A stretch of DNA of 23,618 nt from Coemansia sp. RSA 922 (lineage: Eukaryota; Kickxellomycota; Kickxellomycetes; Kickxellales; Kickxellaceae): the NCBI GenBank assembly GCA_027577415.1, contig JANBQS010000271.1, positions 1 to 23,618 of the forward strand. Direction: 5' to 3'. Of the stretch, positions 1-8,009 are shown one piece after another (the first letter of the stretch is position 1; the number at the start of each line of letters is the position of its first letter). Below the pieces are notes generated by a model. That model was not told the DNA's origin. It searched no databases and saw only the letters and a program-made list of their open reading frames with translations. The position numbers were made by a program, and so were the translations under genes.

Positions 1-200
1 GCCACCGTTCCTACAAGCCCCTCGTCCAAGCACCCGGCGTCCGAGATCTCAGACTCTGTGGCTGTTAGCTCCACCACGCATGAGCGCTGAGCATAATCAG
101 CGCTGATGACGTCGGCTGTCAAGCCGCCGCTGTAGTAGTAGTGGCTCTTCTTGCTAAGTGCCGTACTGGCTACCAGCAGCCTGAATTCCTCGGCATCCAT
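1..200 (-). CDS. Hotdog-fold thioesterase-like protein, N-terminal part (cut by window edge)
   Basis: An open minus-strand frame starts at the ATG at 200 and runs without a stop to the window edge, giving 66 complete codons. It does not look like a known domain by itself, but it aligns with the full hotdog protein encoded just upstream on the same strand (327-785). The shared pattern is AD...R..VV, then TE.EI, then LD.G...TV, in the same order and spacing. I therefore read it as a tandem paralogue of the PaaI/ACOT13-like thioesterase family, which hydrolyses acyl-CoA thioesters. The segment seen covers the N-terminal strands and the beginning of the central helix. The catalytic half lies outside the window, so activity cannot be judged. 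The gap to the upstream gene's stop is 126 bp, which must hold its promoter. Confidence 0.6.
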   Translation of the reverse strand, partial: MDAEEFRLLVASTALSKKSHYYYSGGLTADVISADYAQRSCVVELTATESEISDAGCLDEGLVGTV

Positions 201-326
201 TATCAGATAATATTGAAAGAGTAAGAGATGGACTATGCTCTCGGTACTTCCCTTCACAGCTCACAAGAAATACACATAATGGAAAGGACTAGTATCATTA
301 AGGGTTCTTTGAGAGAATTAGTTGAA

Positions 327-785
327 CTAAAGTTTGGCAGCACCAGCAATAGCGTCCTTATACAGCAGTGTGTGGACGCCAGTTGCATAGACCAGTGCCT
401 TGCGCTGAGCATCTCTAAAGGCCACAGTAGACTGTAGCAGACGTCCCTCGACTTGTACCAGACGACAGACAATCTCCACACGAGTGCCTGCCAATACTGG
501 TTCCAGAGTATGAACTGTTAGTGAAGTGGTATAGGAGTTTGTGGGGTTGGCGACAATAGCGCGGATCAGTGGGTCGGTTGCATTATCAACCACAGTCGAG
601 AGCCAACCGCTGTCGAGGTACCCGCGGAATATCTCATCCTCAGTCACTTCGTATTCGTATACGACCATGCGCTTTTTGGCATCGGCCGTAGCTACTCGTA
701 GCTCCAGCGTGCTGCCAAAGCGTGTGGTACTCGAGTCACGCTTTGTCAGCTTGTCTAAAAGCTCATTCAGGATAAAGCCAGACAT
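327..785 (-). CDS. Hotdog-fold thioesterase-like protein (PaaI/ACOT13 family)
   Basis: The product is 152 residues, a normal length for a single-hotdog acyl-CoA thioesterase. The start is the ATG at 785; codons further upstream lie in an A/T-rich leader and have no homologous look. The central-helix segment LDSGWLSTVVDN (about residues 55-66) matches the place where PaaI/ACOT13 proteins carry HGG...D. The Asp-Asn at the helix end is kept, but the usual His-Gly-Gly is replaced by LDSG. Beta strands follow (TSLTVHTLEPV, TRVEIVCRLVQVEG), typical of the fold, with a possible role in acyl-CoA turnover. No clear targeting peptide is visible. It lies in tandem with a related partial gene (1-200) and divergently to the gene at 1046, sharing a 260-bp promoter region. 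The substrate is unknown. Confidence 0.75.
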   Translation of the reverse strand: MSGFILNELLDKLTKRDSSTTRFGSTLELRVATADAKKRMVVYEYEVTEDEIFRGYLDSGWLSTVVDNATDPLIRAIVANPTNSYTTSLTVHTLEPVLAGTRVEIVCRLVQVEGRLLQSTVAFRDAQRKALVYATGVHTLLYKDAIAGAAKL

Positions 786-1045
786 AGTTGTAAAGTGAAT
801 ATGAGGCGCGAGTGTTTTAATGAGGGGGGAGAAAAAAAAGGGCCGCACGTATTGACTGTCCGAGCAACTACTGCCTTTAGTGCAGTTGGCACATGACCAG
901 GCATAACCTCGTAATCAAATCCTGGATAGCAAAGTGATTACAGATGAGTATCTTTTTCTGTGATTCCTTTTCTTGTGTGTTGACAATAATAGCAAAACGC
1001 CTTGAACTTTATTTTAATTATACCTTCATACATTTAATAGTAATT

Positions 1046-1813
1046 ATGAGTGGCGGCGGCAGCAGCAGCGATATACCAAAGATCCAGCTCGAGAGCAAAG
1101 AGGACGTTTTATTCCTACAGCGTCAACTCACATCGTTTTTGGACCAGACACTTGGCACGAATGCAGCTTTGCGGGATGCGCCATTCACCGATGAACAACG
1201 GTCCGAGGCACAAAAACTCGTACTAGAGAGGCTACAACAATGGACACAGAACGTGTGGGCTATGGCAGGGCCAAGTATGGCGGTAAACGGGTTTGCATAC
1301 GACGAAGCGATGAGCGAAAAGTCACGGATAGAGCCCCTTGACGAAGCTCTCAAAGCCGAGGTAGAAGCACTACGCGAAGAGGCCGACAATCTATTGCTCT
1401 CGGTGACTAGCAAGCGTCGGGCCGTGCCGGACCAGATTGAGCGTCTGGTAGCTGACGCTGTATGGCGCGAGTCTTTGGCTGCTGAGCATACGACTGTTAT
1501 CAAGGGACTTGGTGTGGAGAAGGACGAGCCTCTGCCGTATGTTGCGGAGAGAGTCAACGCAGAGTTTGAACACGCCCTATTGCTCGCGCAAAAGATCAAG
1601 GCTGAGGCGCCAGGTACTGCTGCTAAACTGCGTAGATTGGCAGAGACTGTTGAGGATACAAAGGAGCGTGTGGTTCGTGAGCATGAGGATGACTTGAATG
1701 TTCGCCGAGTGCTCGTCGACCAACCCGCACAGGCCAACAAATCTGTTGGCACTTCAGTCGACGCTCACTTGCTGGCACATAAAGCCGCGCTGCACGCCAT
1801 TGCCGCTGACTAA
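1046..1813 (+). CDS. NSL1: Kinetochore protein Mis14/Nsl1-like (MIS12 complex subunit)
   Basis: The product is 255 residues. The start chosen is the ATG at 1046, after a T/A-rich leader; the open frame continues upstream but without protein-like sequence. A charged helical region contains LDEALKAEVEALREEADNLL followed by VTSKRRAVPDQIERL (about residues 97-134). This is the conserved core of the Mis14/Nsl1 family: acidic helix, then a T..RR..P..I motif. The rest is mostly alpha-helical and acidic. In the family, Nsl1 with Mis12, Dsn1 and Nnf1 forms the MIS12 complex, which links the inner kinetochore (CENP-C) to the Ndc80 complex. NUF2, a subunit of that partner complex, is encoded at 5001. 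No intron is needed. The assignment rests on motif memory, not a search. Confidence 0.72.
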   Translation: MSGGGSSSDIPKIQLESKEDVLFLQRQLTSFLDQTLGTNAALRDAPFTDEQRSEAQKLVLERLQQWTQNVWAMAGPSMAVNGFAYDEAMSEKSRIEPLDEALKAEVEALREEADNLLLSVTSKRRAVPDQIERLVADAVWRESLAAEHTTVIKGLGVEKDEPLPYVAERVNAEFEHALLLAQKIKAEAPGTAAKLRRLAETVEDTKERVVREHEDDLNVRRVLVDQPAQANKSVGTSVDAHLLAHKAALHAIAAD

Positions 1814-1945
1814 TATACGCCTCCCTCCTCCGCAGGTAGTAAAGTGCTTACGTACGAGACCTTTTTTTCTTTATTCCTTTCTTCTTCCGCTCTTTCAATT
1901 CCACTTTGTTATTTTATCCTACACTTATTTTTCATTATTTATTAA

Positions 1946-2890
1946 ATGTCTGTGCTTGTGTTTAGTGTCAGCCATAGAGGCAACGCCGTACAGTTCAGTG
2001 TCGATGGCGCACAGACACTGGGAGACTTGCGACAAAGGTTGGCACAGCAGTTTGGCGTAGCACCGAAGCAGCAGAGACTTTTGCTCAAGGGCGAGGTAGG
2101 CGCGTCTCCAGCAGGCGACAGTATGCCGATATCATCACTTATTCCAGCCAACAGTCGCATAGTGCTCATAGGCACGCCGGCAGCAGAATTGGCAGCATAC
2201 CTCAAGGGCAACGAGAGGCGGGAAGAGGGGCGAAGCAACTATGAAAAATACCGAGCAACAACAGTATCACAAACACGAGAGCCAATAGAGTATTCCGAAC
2301 ACGGGTTTCTCAAGTTTGAAACACTACCAGGACTCGTTCATCAGGCCTCAGCGCTGGCAATGTTGCGGCGGCTGGCGCGGGACGAAGGCGTGAGAGGGAT
2401 TATGCGTAAGCGACAGTACTCTGTTGGCGTACTGCGTGAACTGCATCCTAATGAGCGCACTATCTTGGGGTATAATCGGAACCGCGGCCAAGTAATTGCA
2501 TTGAGACTGCGCACTGACGATCTGGAGGGATTCAGGGACTATGATGATGTGCGCAAGGTGCTAATGCACGAGCTAGCGCATATGGTGTGGGATGAACACG
2601 ACGAAAGGTTCCACAAGCTTAATCGGGAGCTGTGCCAAGAGCTGGATGAGCTGGATTGGACCCGTCGTGGACAGACCGTTGGCGGAGGCGCGCCAAGCTC
2701 CGGCCCGCGCTTCCAGCAAAGTACTGTGGAAGAGGCAGCTTCTGCACATATCGACGGCGGGGCACTCACTTCAAAGGGATTCGTTTTGGGCGGGACTGCT
2801 CCACAACTACCTCCTGATAATGACACGGCTGCAGGTCAACAGAGCAGGCGCGACTTGGCGTTTCAAGCATTTCAAAAGAGAAAAAAGTAA
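1946..2890 (+). CDS. Ubiquitin-like domain plus WLM zinc metalloprotease
   Basis: The product is 314 residues. Residues 1-76 form a ubiquitin-like fold (VQFSVDGAQTLGDLRQRLAQ; QQRLLLKG; SRIVLIG). A WLM domain follows at about residues 110-240, with the zinc-protease motif HELAHMVWDEHDERFHKLN: His208, Glu209, His212 and His218 are the expected ligands and catalytic base. The tail carries a GGTAP segment and ends in a basic RRDLAFQAFQKRKK. WLM proteases of the Wss1/Spartan type cleave proteins crosslinked to DNA. Proteins with the order UBL-WLM also occur in fission yeast and plants. The UBL may direct it to the proteasome or Cdc48, which is inference. The T-rich leader directly before the ATG resembles other starts here. 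It converges on DPM2 with only 24 bp between stop codons. Confidence 0.85.
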   Translation: MSVLVFSVSHRGNAVQFSVDGAQTLGDLRQRLAQQFGVAPKQQRLLLKGEVGASPAGDSMPISSLIPANSRIVLIGTPAAELAAYLKGNERREEGRSNYEKYRATTVSQTREPIEYSEHGFLKFETLPGLVHQASALAMLRRLARDEGVRGIMRKRQYSVGVLRELHPNERTILGYNRNRGQVIALRLRTDDLEGFRDYDDVRKVLMHELAHMVWDEHDERFHKLNRELCQELDELDWTRRGQTVGGGAPSSGPRFQQSTVEEAASAHIDGGALTSKGFVLGGTAPQLPPDNDTAAGQQSRRDLAFQAFQKRKK

Positions 2891-2914
2891 AATTGGTATT
2901 ATGATATATTTGAC

Positions 2915-3172
2915 TTAGGTAGACTTTTTAGCAGCCTTCTTTCCTGACTTTAGCATGACAAACGAGAGGAAACCAAACACGGCGGTAACTCCGACAACCA
3001 GCAGGAATACAGGTATGGCGATGGCATACCACTGAGGCGGGAACAAGTGGTGCGCAGCGTGGCCTTCGTCAACGAACGGCATTACGAGTGTCCAGATGGA
3101 GTAGTACGTGAATACAAACAGTCCAATGGCTAGCAGCGACGCTCCAATCGTCTTGTCCTGAATCTGCGACAT
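2915..3172 (-). CDS. DPM2: Dolichol-phosphate mannose synthase regulatory subunit DPM2
   Basis: The product is 85 residues, the family length (about 84). The start is the first ATG, at 3172 (the frame upstream has only a TTG). Two membrane segments are visible at about residues 8-33 and 48-73. The motifs FTYYSIW, LVMPFVDEGHAAHHLFPP and YAIAIPVFLLV follow the animal and fungal DPM2 pattern closely. The last four residues are KKST, a dilysine ER-retrieval signal of KKXX type. DPM2 stabilises the catalytic Dpm1/Dpm3 assembly in the ER membrane, which transfers mannose from GDP-mannose to dolichyl phosphate. The donor feeds N-glycans, GPI anchors and O-mannosylation. It is divergent from the SET gene at 3422 (249-bp shared promoter) and convergent with the WLM gene. 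Confidence 0.93.
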   Translation of the reverse strand: MSQIQDKTIGASLLAIGLFVFTYYSIWTLVMPFVDEGHAAHHLFPPQWYAIAIPVFLLVVGVTAVFGFLSFVMLKSGKKAAKKST

Positions 3173-3421
3173 TTCAAACAAAAATGTTTATGTAGTGATA
3201 GGATGTAAAAAAAGAAAAAGGGGTTTTCGTTAATGCGTAAATTGACAAATGAGCTGAGAGAGAAACGTTGACAAAAAAGGTAGCATTTTTAGGACAACAC
3301 ATACTCCAGATCAACCGTTGCCATAAGTTGGTACAATAAAGTAGAACGACTATTTAATGAAACTTGAATTTGGGGGGGTTTTTTATTATCGTTTACTAAA
3401 AAATAAATACATACTTGGTTA

Positions 3422-4870
3422 ATGACGGACGAAATCGGCGCGTTTATCGCCAAGCGTGGGCTGCGGCTAGAGACGGATGCAGTGAAGGGTCAGCGCACAG
3501 TGGCACAGCGCAAGTTTCGGCGTGGCGAGCAGATCCTCTCCATCCCGCCACTCTATGGATTTCCTGTACGGCGTGGCGAGGACGAACAGGACAGCTCCCA
3601 GTCCGAGTGTGCTGACGACCGCTGCCACTTGTGCTTCTCAGTAGTGCCCCCTCGCCACCCAAGGTGCAGCCAATGCGGCATGTCGCAGTACTGCTCGGCC
3701 GAGTGCCTGTCAGCGCACTGGACACAGCGGCATCACTTTGAGTGCGAGCGACTCAGGGCTGCCAATAGGAACGCAGCCTTTGGACGGGTCAAGCCCGGGT
3801 TTCGGCCGTGGATGCGCATGGCTGTGGGCGTCAGCTGCGCCACAAATGTCTGTGCTGGGCTGGGCGCACGCGTGCCAAGGTGGCTGCGGGTGCAGTCTTT
3901 GGCGTGGGCGCGGCTGGTGAGCCACCGCGACAAGCACCCGCGTCACGTGTTGCGGCAGTACGAGGAGATTGCAAAGGTGCTTGGGTCGCCGGCAGGAGCA
4001 GTCGATGCGCTGTGCCGGTTTGGGTGTAATAACTTTGCAGCCACTGCCGACGGCGACCCCAGCTGCGCGAGTATCGGCCATTTGTGCTGTCCGCTGGTAT
4101 CGCTGCTGCTCAACCACAGCTGCCTGCCGAATGCCTCGTATTCTTATTCGCCGTTGGGAGAGCTGGCTGTCACTGCGCTGGCTGAAATATCCAACGGCGA
4201 CGAAGTCTCGCTAGCCTACACTGACGCCTTGCAGCCACGGGCGCAGCGCCGGAAGGAGCTTGCGGCTGTGTATTTCTTTGACTGCAAGTGTATCCGATGC
4301 TGTGGGTCTTCGCCCCGAGCCCAGATCGATGAGCTGATGGACCGCAATGCAGAGGAGCTGCCTCGCGCGCTGCCTACTGACTTTGCAATGCCTGCTGCTG
4401 TTGACCGCTGGGCCCACGCTGTTGTGGCTGGGCTTTTGGCTGGCAATTCCGAGTTTGATGTTCAAGTACTGAAGACCGTGGAGGGGCAGTTGCCGCGAGA
4501 TGTGTCATTTGCTGCTTATTCGCATTGGCGAGAGTGTCAGGACGAGTGCCTTGACCGTGTTGGCGCTGATGAGTCTGCTCAGTGGATGTGGCCTTGGGCT
4601 GCTGCTGCTGCCTTGCATGTACTGGCCTTTTACGCATTGGCTTACCCGCCTGCACACCCGCTCGTCGGCCACCAGTGTCTGAAGGCAGCCCAGCTCTCAT
4701 GGAACGCCCTGCAATGCCCTGCAAAACAGAATGTGGCTGACAGAGCACTGGTCAAAGCACTGGCTTCTGCTGCTCAAAATATTCTATTTTCAACATCTAA
4801 CTCCAACCAAGAGCTATCGTCACTCAGCCGCCAAATATCCACAATACTCGGTCTGGTAAATAATCCATAG
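3422..4870 (+). CDS. MYND-SET domain protein, SMYD-like lysine methyltransferase
   Basis: The product is 482 residues, intronless. A split SET domain starts near residue 10 (KRGLRLET...FRRGEQIL) and is interrupted by a MYND zinc finger: Cys68, Cys71, Cys82, Cys85, Cys91, Cys95, His104 and Cys108. The SET core returns with NHSC at 231-234, in the cofactor and pseudoknot region, and GDEVSLAYTD at 259-268, whose Tyr266 is the usual catalytic tyrosine. The post-SET cysteines are C288, C290 and C293 in FFDCKCIRC. The C-terminal 180 residues are helical, as in SMYD proteins. The expected reaction is S-adenosylmethionine-dependent lysine methylation of histone or non-histone substrates. The exact SMYD/Set5/Set6 class cannot be fixed by eye. 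All zinc ligands and the NHSC motif are intact. Confidence 0.88.
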   Translation: MTDEIGAFIAKRGLRLETDAVKGQRTVAQRKFRRGEQILSIPPLYGFPVRRGEDEQDSSQSECADDRCHLCFSVVPPRHPRCSQCGMSQYCSAECLSAHWTQRHHFECERLRAANRNAAFGRVKPGFRPWMRMAVGVSCATNVCAGLGARVPRWLRVQSLAWARLVSHRDKHPRHVLRQYEEIAKVLGSPAGAVDALCRFGCNNFAATADGDPSCASIGHLCCPLVSLLLNHSCLPNASYSYSPLGELAVTALAEISNGDEVSLAYTDALQPRAQRRKELAAVYFFDCKCIRCCGSSPRAQIDELMDRNAEELPRALPTDFAMPAAVDRWAHAVVAGLLAGNSEFDVQVLKTVEGQLPRDVSFAAYSHWRECQDECLDRVGADESAQWMWPWAAAAALHVLAFYALAYPPAHPLVGHQCLKAAQLSWNALQCPAKQNVADRALVKALASAAQNILFSTSNSNQELSSLSRQISTILGLVNNP

Positions 4871-5000
4871 TGTTAAATCCAGTAATATGATAATTTTTAA
4901 AAGTACTGTTTACAATTAAATACTCTCTCCTTCCCCCTCTTTTTCTTTTTTCTTTTTCTTACACGAATTCTCTTTCCTTTATTCTCATTTGTTGTTCAGC

Positions 5001-6338
5001 ATGCAGGGCACTGGCTTTTACCCGACGCTAAAGCCTCAGGATATCCTGGAGGTAATGCGTCAACTGGAAATTCCAATTTTAGACGAAGACTTGGAAAAAC
5101 CCACACCACAGCGAGTACAGATTTGGTACGAGGCCTTTTTGTACATTCTCAAAGGAATCTCTTTGGAGCAAATGGGCAGCAGCGACGTTGAACTTTTGGA
5201 CCTGACAGATTTTCCAGAGTCTCACGGAGACGATATCTTTCTCATGTCCTTTTACTCCCACATGTCCACGCTTTTGCAGCAGGTCGGCGTCGATGACTTT
5301 TCGCTCCGGGATATGCTGAAGCCCGAGCCTATTCGCGTGCGGAGGATTCTTAGCGGTGTGTGCAACTTTGCCATGTTCCGAGATGACCGCATGCCTGTTT
5401 TGGACAAGTACACGGCCCAGGCTGATCAGCAAGCTGAGCGTCTAGAATCGATGCAGAAGGAACTTGATCAGGTCCAGGCTCAGATTGATGCTATTAGAGG
5501 CCAGCGCGAGCGGGAGGCGCCACAAGCCAAGAAACTGCTGGAGGGTAACCAGGTTTTACGCGAAGAGCTCAGGGTATTGACCTCGGCACAGGCATCGTTG
5601 ACGGAAACGACGAACAAAATTAAGGCTGAAAAGGAAGGGCTTGATGATTCGGTCGGCGAAATCAAATACACTATTGCCGGCCTACAAGACGAATTGGCGA
5701 AACTAAAGCAGCGAGTAGTTCACAGTCCCGAGAAGATCCAGGCGGCGATTACCGAGCTCACTGAAAGTATTCAGCAATCCCGGCATCAGATAACTGCGAA
5801 CGAGGATAAGGCTCGGCACTTGGCGGTCAAGATCGAAATGTTGGAGGAAATCGCAGGAGATGTGCGCTCATGTGTCCAGCAGATGATCGATGCCGAGGGA
5901 TTCGTGCGTGAGCATGAGGAAGAGTTGCGCCAGTTGACCAAGGAGCGCGAGAATGTTGCACAAGAGAATACTCAGATCCGCAATCTGAGCGTCCGCGAAG
6001 AGCAGCTGTCATTTCAGAGCAAGTCTGGACAGGAGAAGATTGATCGCCTTGAAAAGTCTCGCCTGGTTAAGCGAGAGCAGGCAGCCGCCCAGCTCAAGCA
6101 ACTGCAGAGAGAGCGCGCGGAGGTCTCGGCTAAACTTGAAGAGACTGGCAAGCGTATGTCGGCTCAGCGTGCTAGATTCGATGAACTGCAGGCGGATATT
6201 AAGCGCGAGCGCTCAGCTATGGATCATGTTGTCAATGATATGCAGATCTCGTATGATGCCCTGCGTCAGCAAACATTGGAGTACCAGGACAGCGTCATTC
6301 AGTCGCTCGAAGATCTGTTGGCTAGGTTTTACGGATGA
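5001..6338 (+). CDS. NUF2: Kinetochore protein NUF2 (Ndc80 complex)
   Basis: The product is 445 residues (yeast and human NUF2 are about 450-464). The start is the ATG at 5001 after a long pyrimidine leader; the frame upstream offers only TTG. Residues 1-140 form the calponin-homology domain typical of Nuf2: [20 protein letters not shown], then [18 protein letters not shown], then [26 protein letters not shown] across the domain. Residues from about 145 to the end are a near-continuous coiled coil rich in E, Q, K and R with heptad leucines. Nuf2 pairs with Ndc80, and the complex binds microtubules at the outer kinetochore while its other end docks on the MIS12 complex. No intron is needed. 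The downstream gene converges, 204 bp away. Confidence 0.93.
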   Translation: MQGTGFYPTLKPQDILEVMRQLEIPILDEDLEKPTPQRVQIWYEAFLYILKGISLEQMGSSDVELLDLTDFPESHGDDIFLMSFYSHMSTLLQQVGVDDFSLRDMLKPEPIRVRRILSGVCNFAMFRDDRMPVLDKYTAQADQQAERLESMQKELDQVQAQIDAIRGQREREAPQAKKLLEGNQVLREELRVLTSAQASLTETTNKIKAEKEGLDDSVGEIKYTIAGLQDELAKLKQRVVHSPEKIQAAITELTESIQQSRHQITANEDKARHLAVKIEMLEEIAGDVRSCVQQMIDAEGFVREHEEELRQLTKERENVAQENTQIRNLSVREEQLSFQSKSGQEKIDRLEKSRLVKREQAAAQLKQLQRERAEVSAKLEETGKRMSAQRARFDELQADIKRERSAMDHVVNDMQISYDALRQQTLEYQDSVIQSLEDLLARFYG

Positions 6339-6542
6339 TAGCAATTATTTAATTATTGGTTTTTTTTTATATGTGAACTCTAATGTGTTCAACTATTAGT
6401 CTTGCAATTGACACCAAGAAAATGTTGTAGCACTATGTAGCAAAAAATTAAAACTGGAGGGGAGAGGAAAACAAAGAAAGAGAAAAAAAGTAAATTAAAT
6501 TGACTAGAACAAATATTTGCTCAGGTAGGGCCGCTTATTCTC

Positions 6543-7292
6543 TTAGACCTTGGTTTCGGTGACAGGGACCGTGTCGCCGACATGACCTGTTTCAGCAGCG
6601 CGGGGGCTACCGACATCGCTGATGCTGCTAACGCTGCTGACGCTAGGCGAGACGCTATGTCCAGCAACAACCGGCACGATAGCAGCACCACCGTCAATAG
6701 GAGTAAATCTCCACAAATGAGCAATAACGTCAAGAGCTAGGATAGCGAAAATAGGGATAGCAAATCCGAGAAGAGCCTTGAACACCCTGCAACGCTTAGC
6801 AAAGCGACGACGACCGTTAAATCCGAGAGCACGAGGATTCAGATGCTTCTCCATGCCAGCAGCAATAATAGCATCACGAGGACCACCCTGAGGAGTGAGC
6901 GCATGTCCGTAGAGCGAAAAGGCAGTACCTGTAGTTGGACCTGTGATGGTCTGGAAGGAGTCGTTGGGATTCGTGCAGTGGAATTTGTTCAACTGGGTGG
7001 CAATCCACACCCATGAGGCTAGCCATAGACCGGTGAGTACTAGCTCCCACATGCGCGAGCACCGAGCTCCGCCGAGACGCGTCAGGCGTACGGCCTTGCC
7101 CACGAACAGTAAGGGTAGCGTAACGATGGTTAGCGCTGCGACAATGGCAGTGAAAATGGACGCGGCGCGTGGCTTCCAGTGTCCATTGGCGGCTACCAAA
7201 CAGGCGAGAATCAGGGCGACTATCGATAGTGGCCAAACAAATACCAGTGCCGCTGTACGGAGCACAGATGTGCCTGCGTGGACCAGACCCAT
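6543..7292 (-). CDS. Four-helix membrane protein of unknown function (MARVEL-like topology)
   Basis: The product is 249 residues and not recognised as a named family. Hydrophobic segments are seen at about 13-36, 43-66, 81-102 and 168-192. A loop of about 65 residues between helices 3 and 4 contains two or three cysteines and glycine-rich stretches. A basic patch GRRRFAKRCR precedes helix 4. The C-terminal 55 residues are serine-, valine- and proline-rich (SPSVSSVSSISDVGSP), probably a cytosolic, phosphorylatable tail. Topology and size resemble fungal MARVEL-like or tetraspan proteins, but no signature residue confirms this. The start is the ATG at 7292. The neighbour at 8010-9110 has a similar four-helix plan on the same strand. 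The pair may be diverged relatives, which is inference. Confidence 0.62.
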   Translation of the reverse strand: MGLVHAGTSVLRTAALVFVWPLSIVALILACLVAANGHWKPRAASIFTAIVAALTIVTLPLLFVGKAVRLTRLGGARCSRMWELVLTGLWLASWVWIATQLNKFHCTNPNDSFQTITGPTTGTAFSLYGHALTPQGGPRDAIIAAGMEKHLNPRALGFNGRRRFAKRCRVFKALLGFAIPIFAILALDVIAHLWRFTPIDGGAAIVPVVAGHSVSPSVSSVSSISDVGSPRAAETGHVGDTVPVTETKV

Positions 7293-7648
7293 GGTTGATT
7301 AAATAATGCTTAAGAGTAAAATTAGGTGGAGGTAGTGTTTTTTAGAAAGAAGAAAAAAAAACAGTCGGAAACAAGGAGGAGGAGAAAAATAGAATTGGAA
7401 AGCTCAAGTGATGGTGGCGAATACCTGGCATAATATACTAGTTGTCTTGGTAAGTATCTCGCAAAAACAAAAAAATAATCGAACATTGCATTGATTTGTT
7501 GTTTCACTCCGTGTGTGGAATAATAAAGTGCAACAGACAGGGGGGCCTAGAGTTACAAAAAAATATTTTTGAAGCACGTTATAGAGAACGCATATCAGCT
7601 ACATTTCATTAAAGCGATATGACGCTAAAAGTAGGTTGGTGATGTTCC

Positions 7649-7686
7649 TGCCGCTCACTGTAAGAGAGTGAAAATAATGAGCGGCA
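7649..7686. repeat. Perfect 9-bp inverted repeat with 20-bp loop
   Basis: TGCCGCTCA at 7649-7657 is matched exactly by TGAGCGGCA at 7678-7686. The arms are GC-rich in A/T-rich surroundings. As RNA it could form a stem-loop on either strand. It overlaps the first TCACT-N7-AGTGA element, so the two structures would compete. Confidence 0.55.
7655..7671. promoter_or_regulatory. TCACT-N7-AGTGA element, copy 1
   Basis: TCACT at 7655-7659, a 7-nt spacer (GTAAGAG), then AGTGA at 7667-7671. The identical arms and spacer length recur at 7733-7749. This looks like a binding site for a dimeric protein upstream of the membrane-protein gene that starts at 7292. Function is inferred only from symmetry and repetition. 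Confidence 0.4.
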
Positions 7687-7732
7687 ATAAATAAAAAAAA
7701 GATGTCTCAAAAGGTAGACAAAATAATGCAAG

Positions 7733-7749
7733 TCACTTTTTTTGAGTGA
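7733..7749. promoter_or_regulatory. TCACT-N7-AGTGA element, copy 2
   Basis: TCACT at 7733-7737, spacer TTTTTTG, AGTGA at 7745-7749. The arms and spacing are those of copy 1, exactly 78 bp away, while the spacer sequences differ. Conserved arms with unconserved spacers point to protein contacts at the arms. Confidence 0.4.
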
Positions 7750-7787
7750 TATGCAAAGGCCAACCAATTTTTTTTGACAGGTCCAGA

Positions 7788-7801
7788 CTTGGTTAACCAA
7801 G
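7788..7801. repeat. 14-bp perfect palindrome
   Basis: CTTGGTTAACCAAG is identical to its own reverse complement. It lies about 500 bp upstream of the minus-strand start at 7292 and about 210 bp past the stop of the gene at 8010-9110. It may be a symmetric protein-binding site. Confidence 0.4.
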
Positions 7802-8009
7802 CAACACAAGCGATCATGCAAAAACATCGTCAAGAGAACTATTGTCTTTGAGCCCAGACCTTTTTTTTGCTGATTGACCAGCGATCTAATCATATACACT
7901 GGGCATATCTATTTGAAGCAACAAAAAAACGCAATAGAGTAAATTAATGTGGCGTCATATACAAGGCAAATTTGAAAGTGAAACCTATCGAGTGTCTTGG
8001 AACCGCCTG

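Larger units (their letters stand above)
7293..8009. other. 717-bp intergenic gap between two minus-strand genes
   Basis: No convincing gene was found. The two minus-strand frames (about 60 and 96 codons) have biased, low-complexity composition and no family look. The gap should hold the 3' end of the gene at 8010-9110 and the promoter of the gene starting at 7292. It is A/T-rich with many A and T runs and is unusually rich in short perfect inverted repeats, listed separately (7649-7686, 7655-7671, 7733-7749, 7788-7801). Confidence 0.6.

Noticed and set aside
878..930. tRNA-like stretch (box A-like TAGTGCAGTTGG with a GTGC/GCAC stem, box B-like CAAATCC)
   Set aside because: No acceptor stem pairs, there is no symmetrical anticodon arm, and the box B match is poor. 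It lies in a divergent promoter and is probably chance.
1123..1752. 209-codon minus-strand frame opposite the Nsl1-like gene
   Set aside because: The Ser/Arg/Ala-rich translation is typical of the shadow of a helical acidic protein; the plus strand has a family match.
7609..7899. 96-codon minus-strand frame in the repeat-rich gap
   Set aside because: Leu/Cys/Phe-rich translation of A/T-rich DNA without a pattern of a true membrane protein; overlaps inverted repeats.
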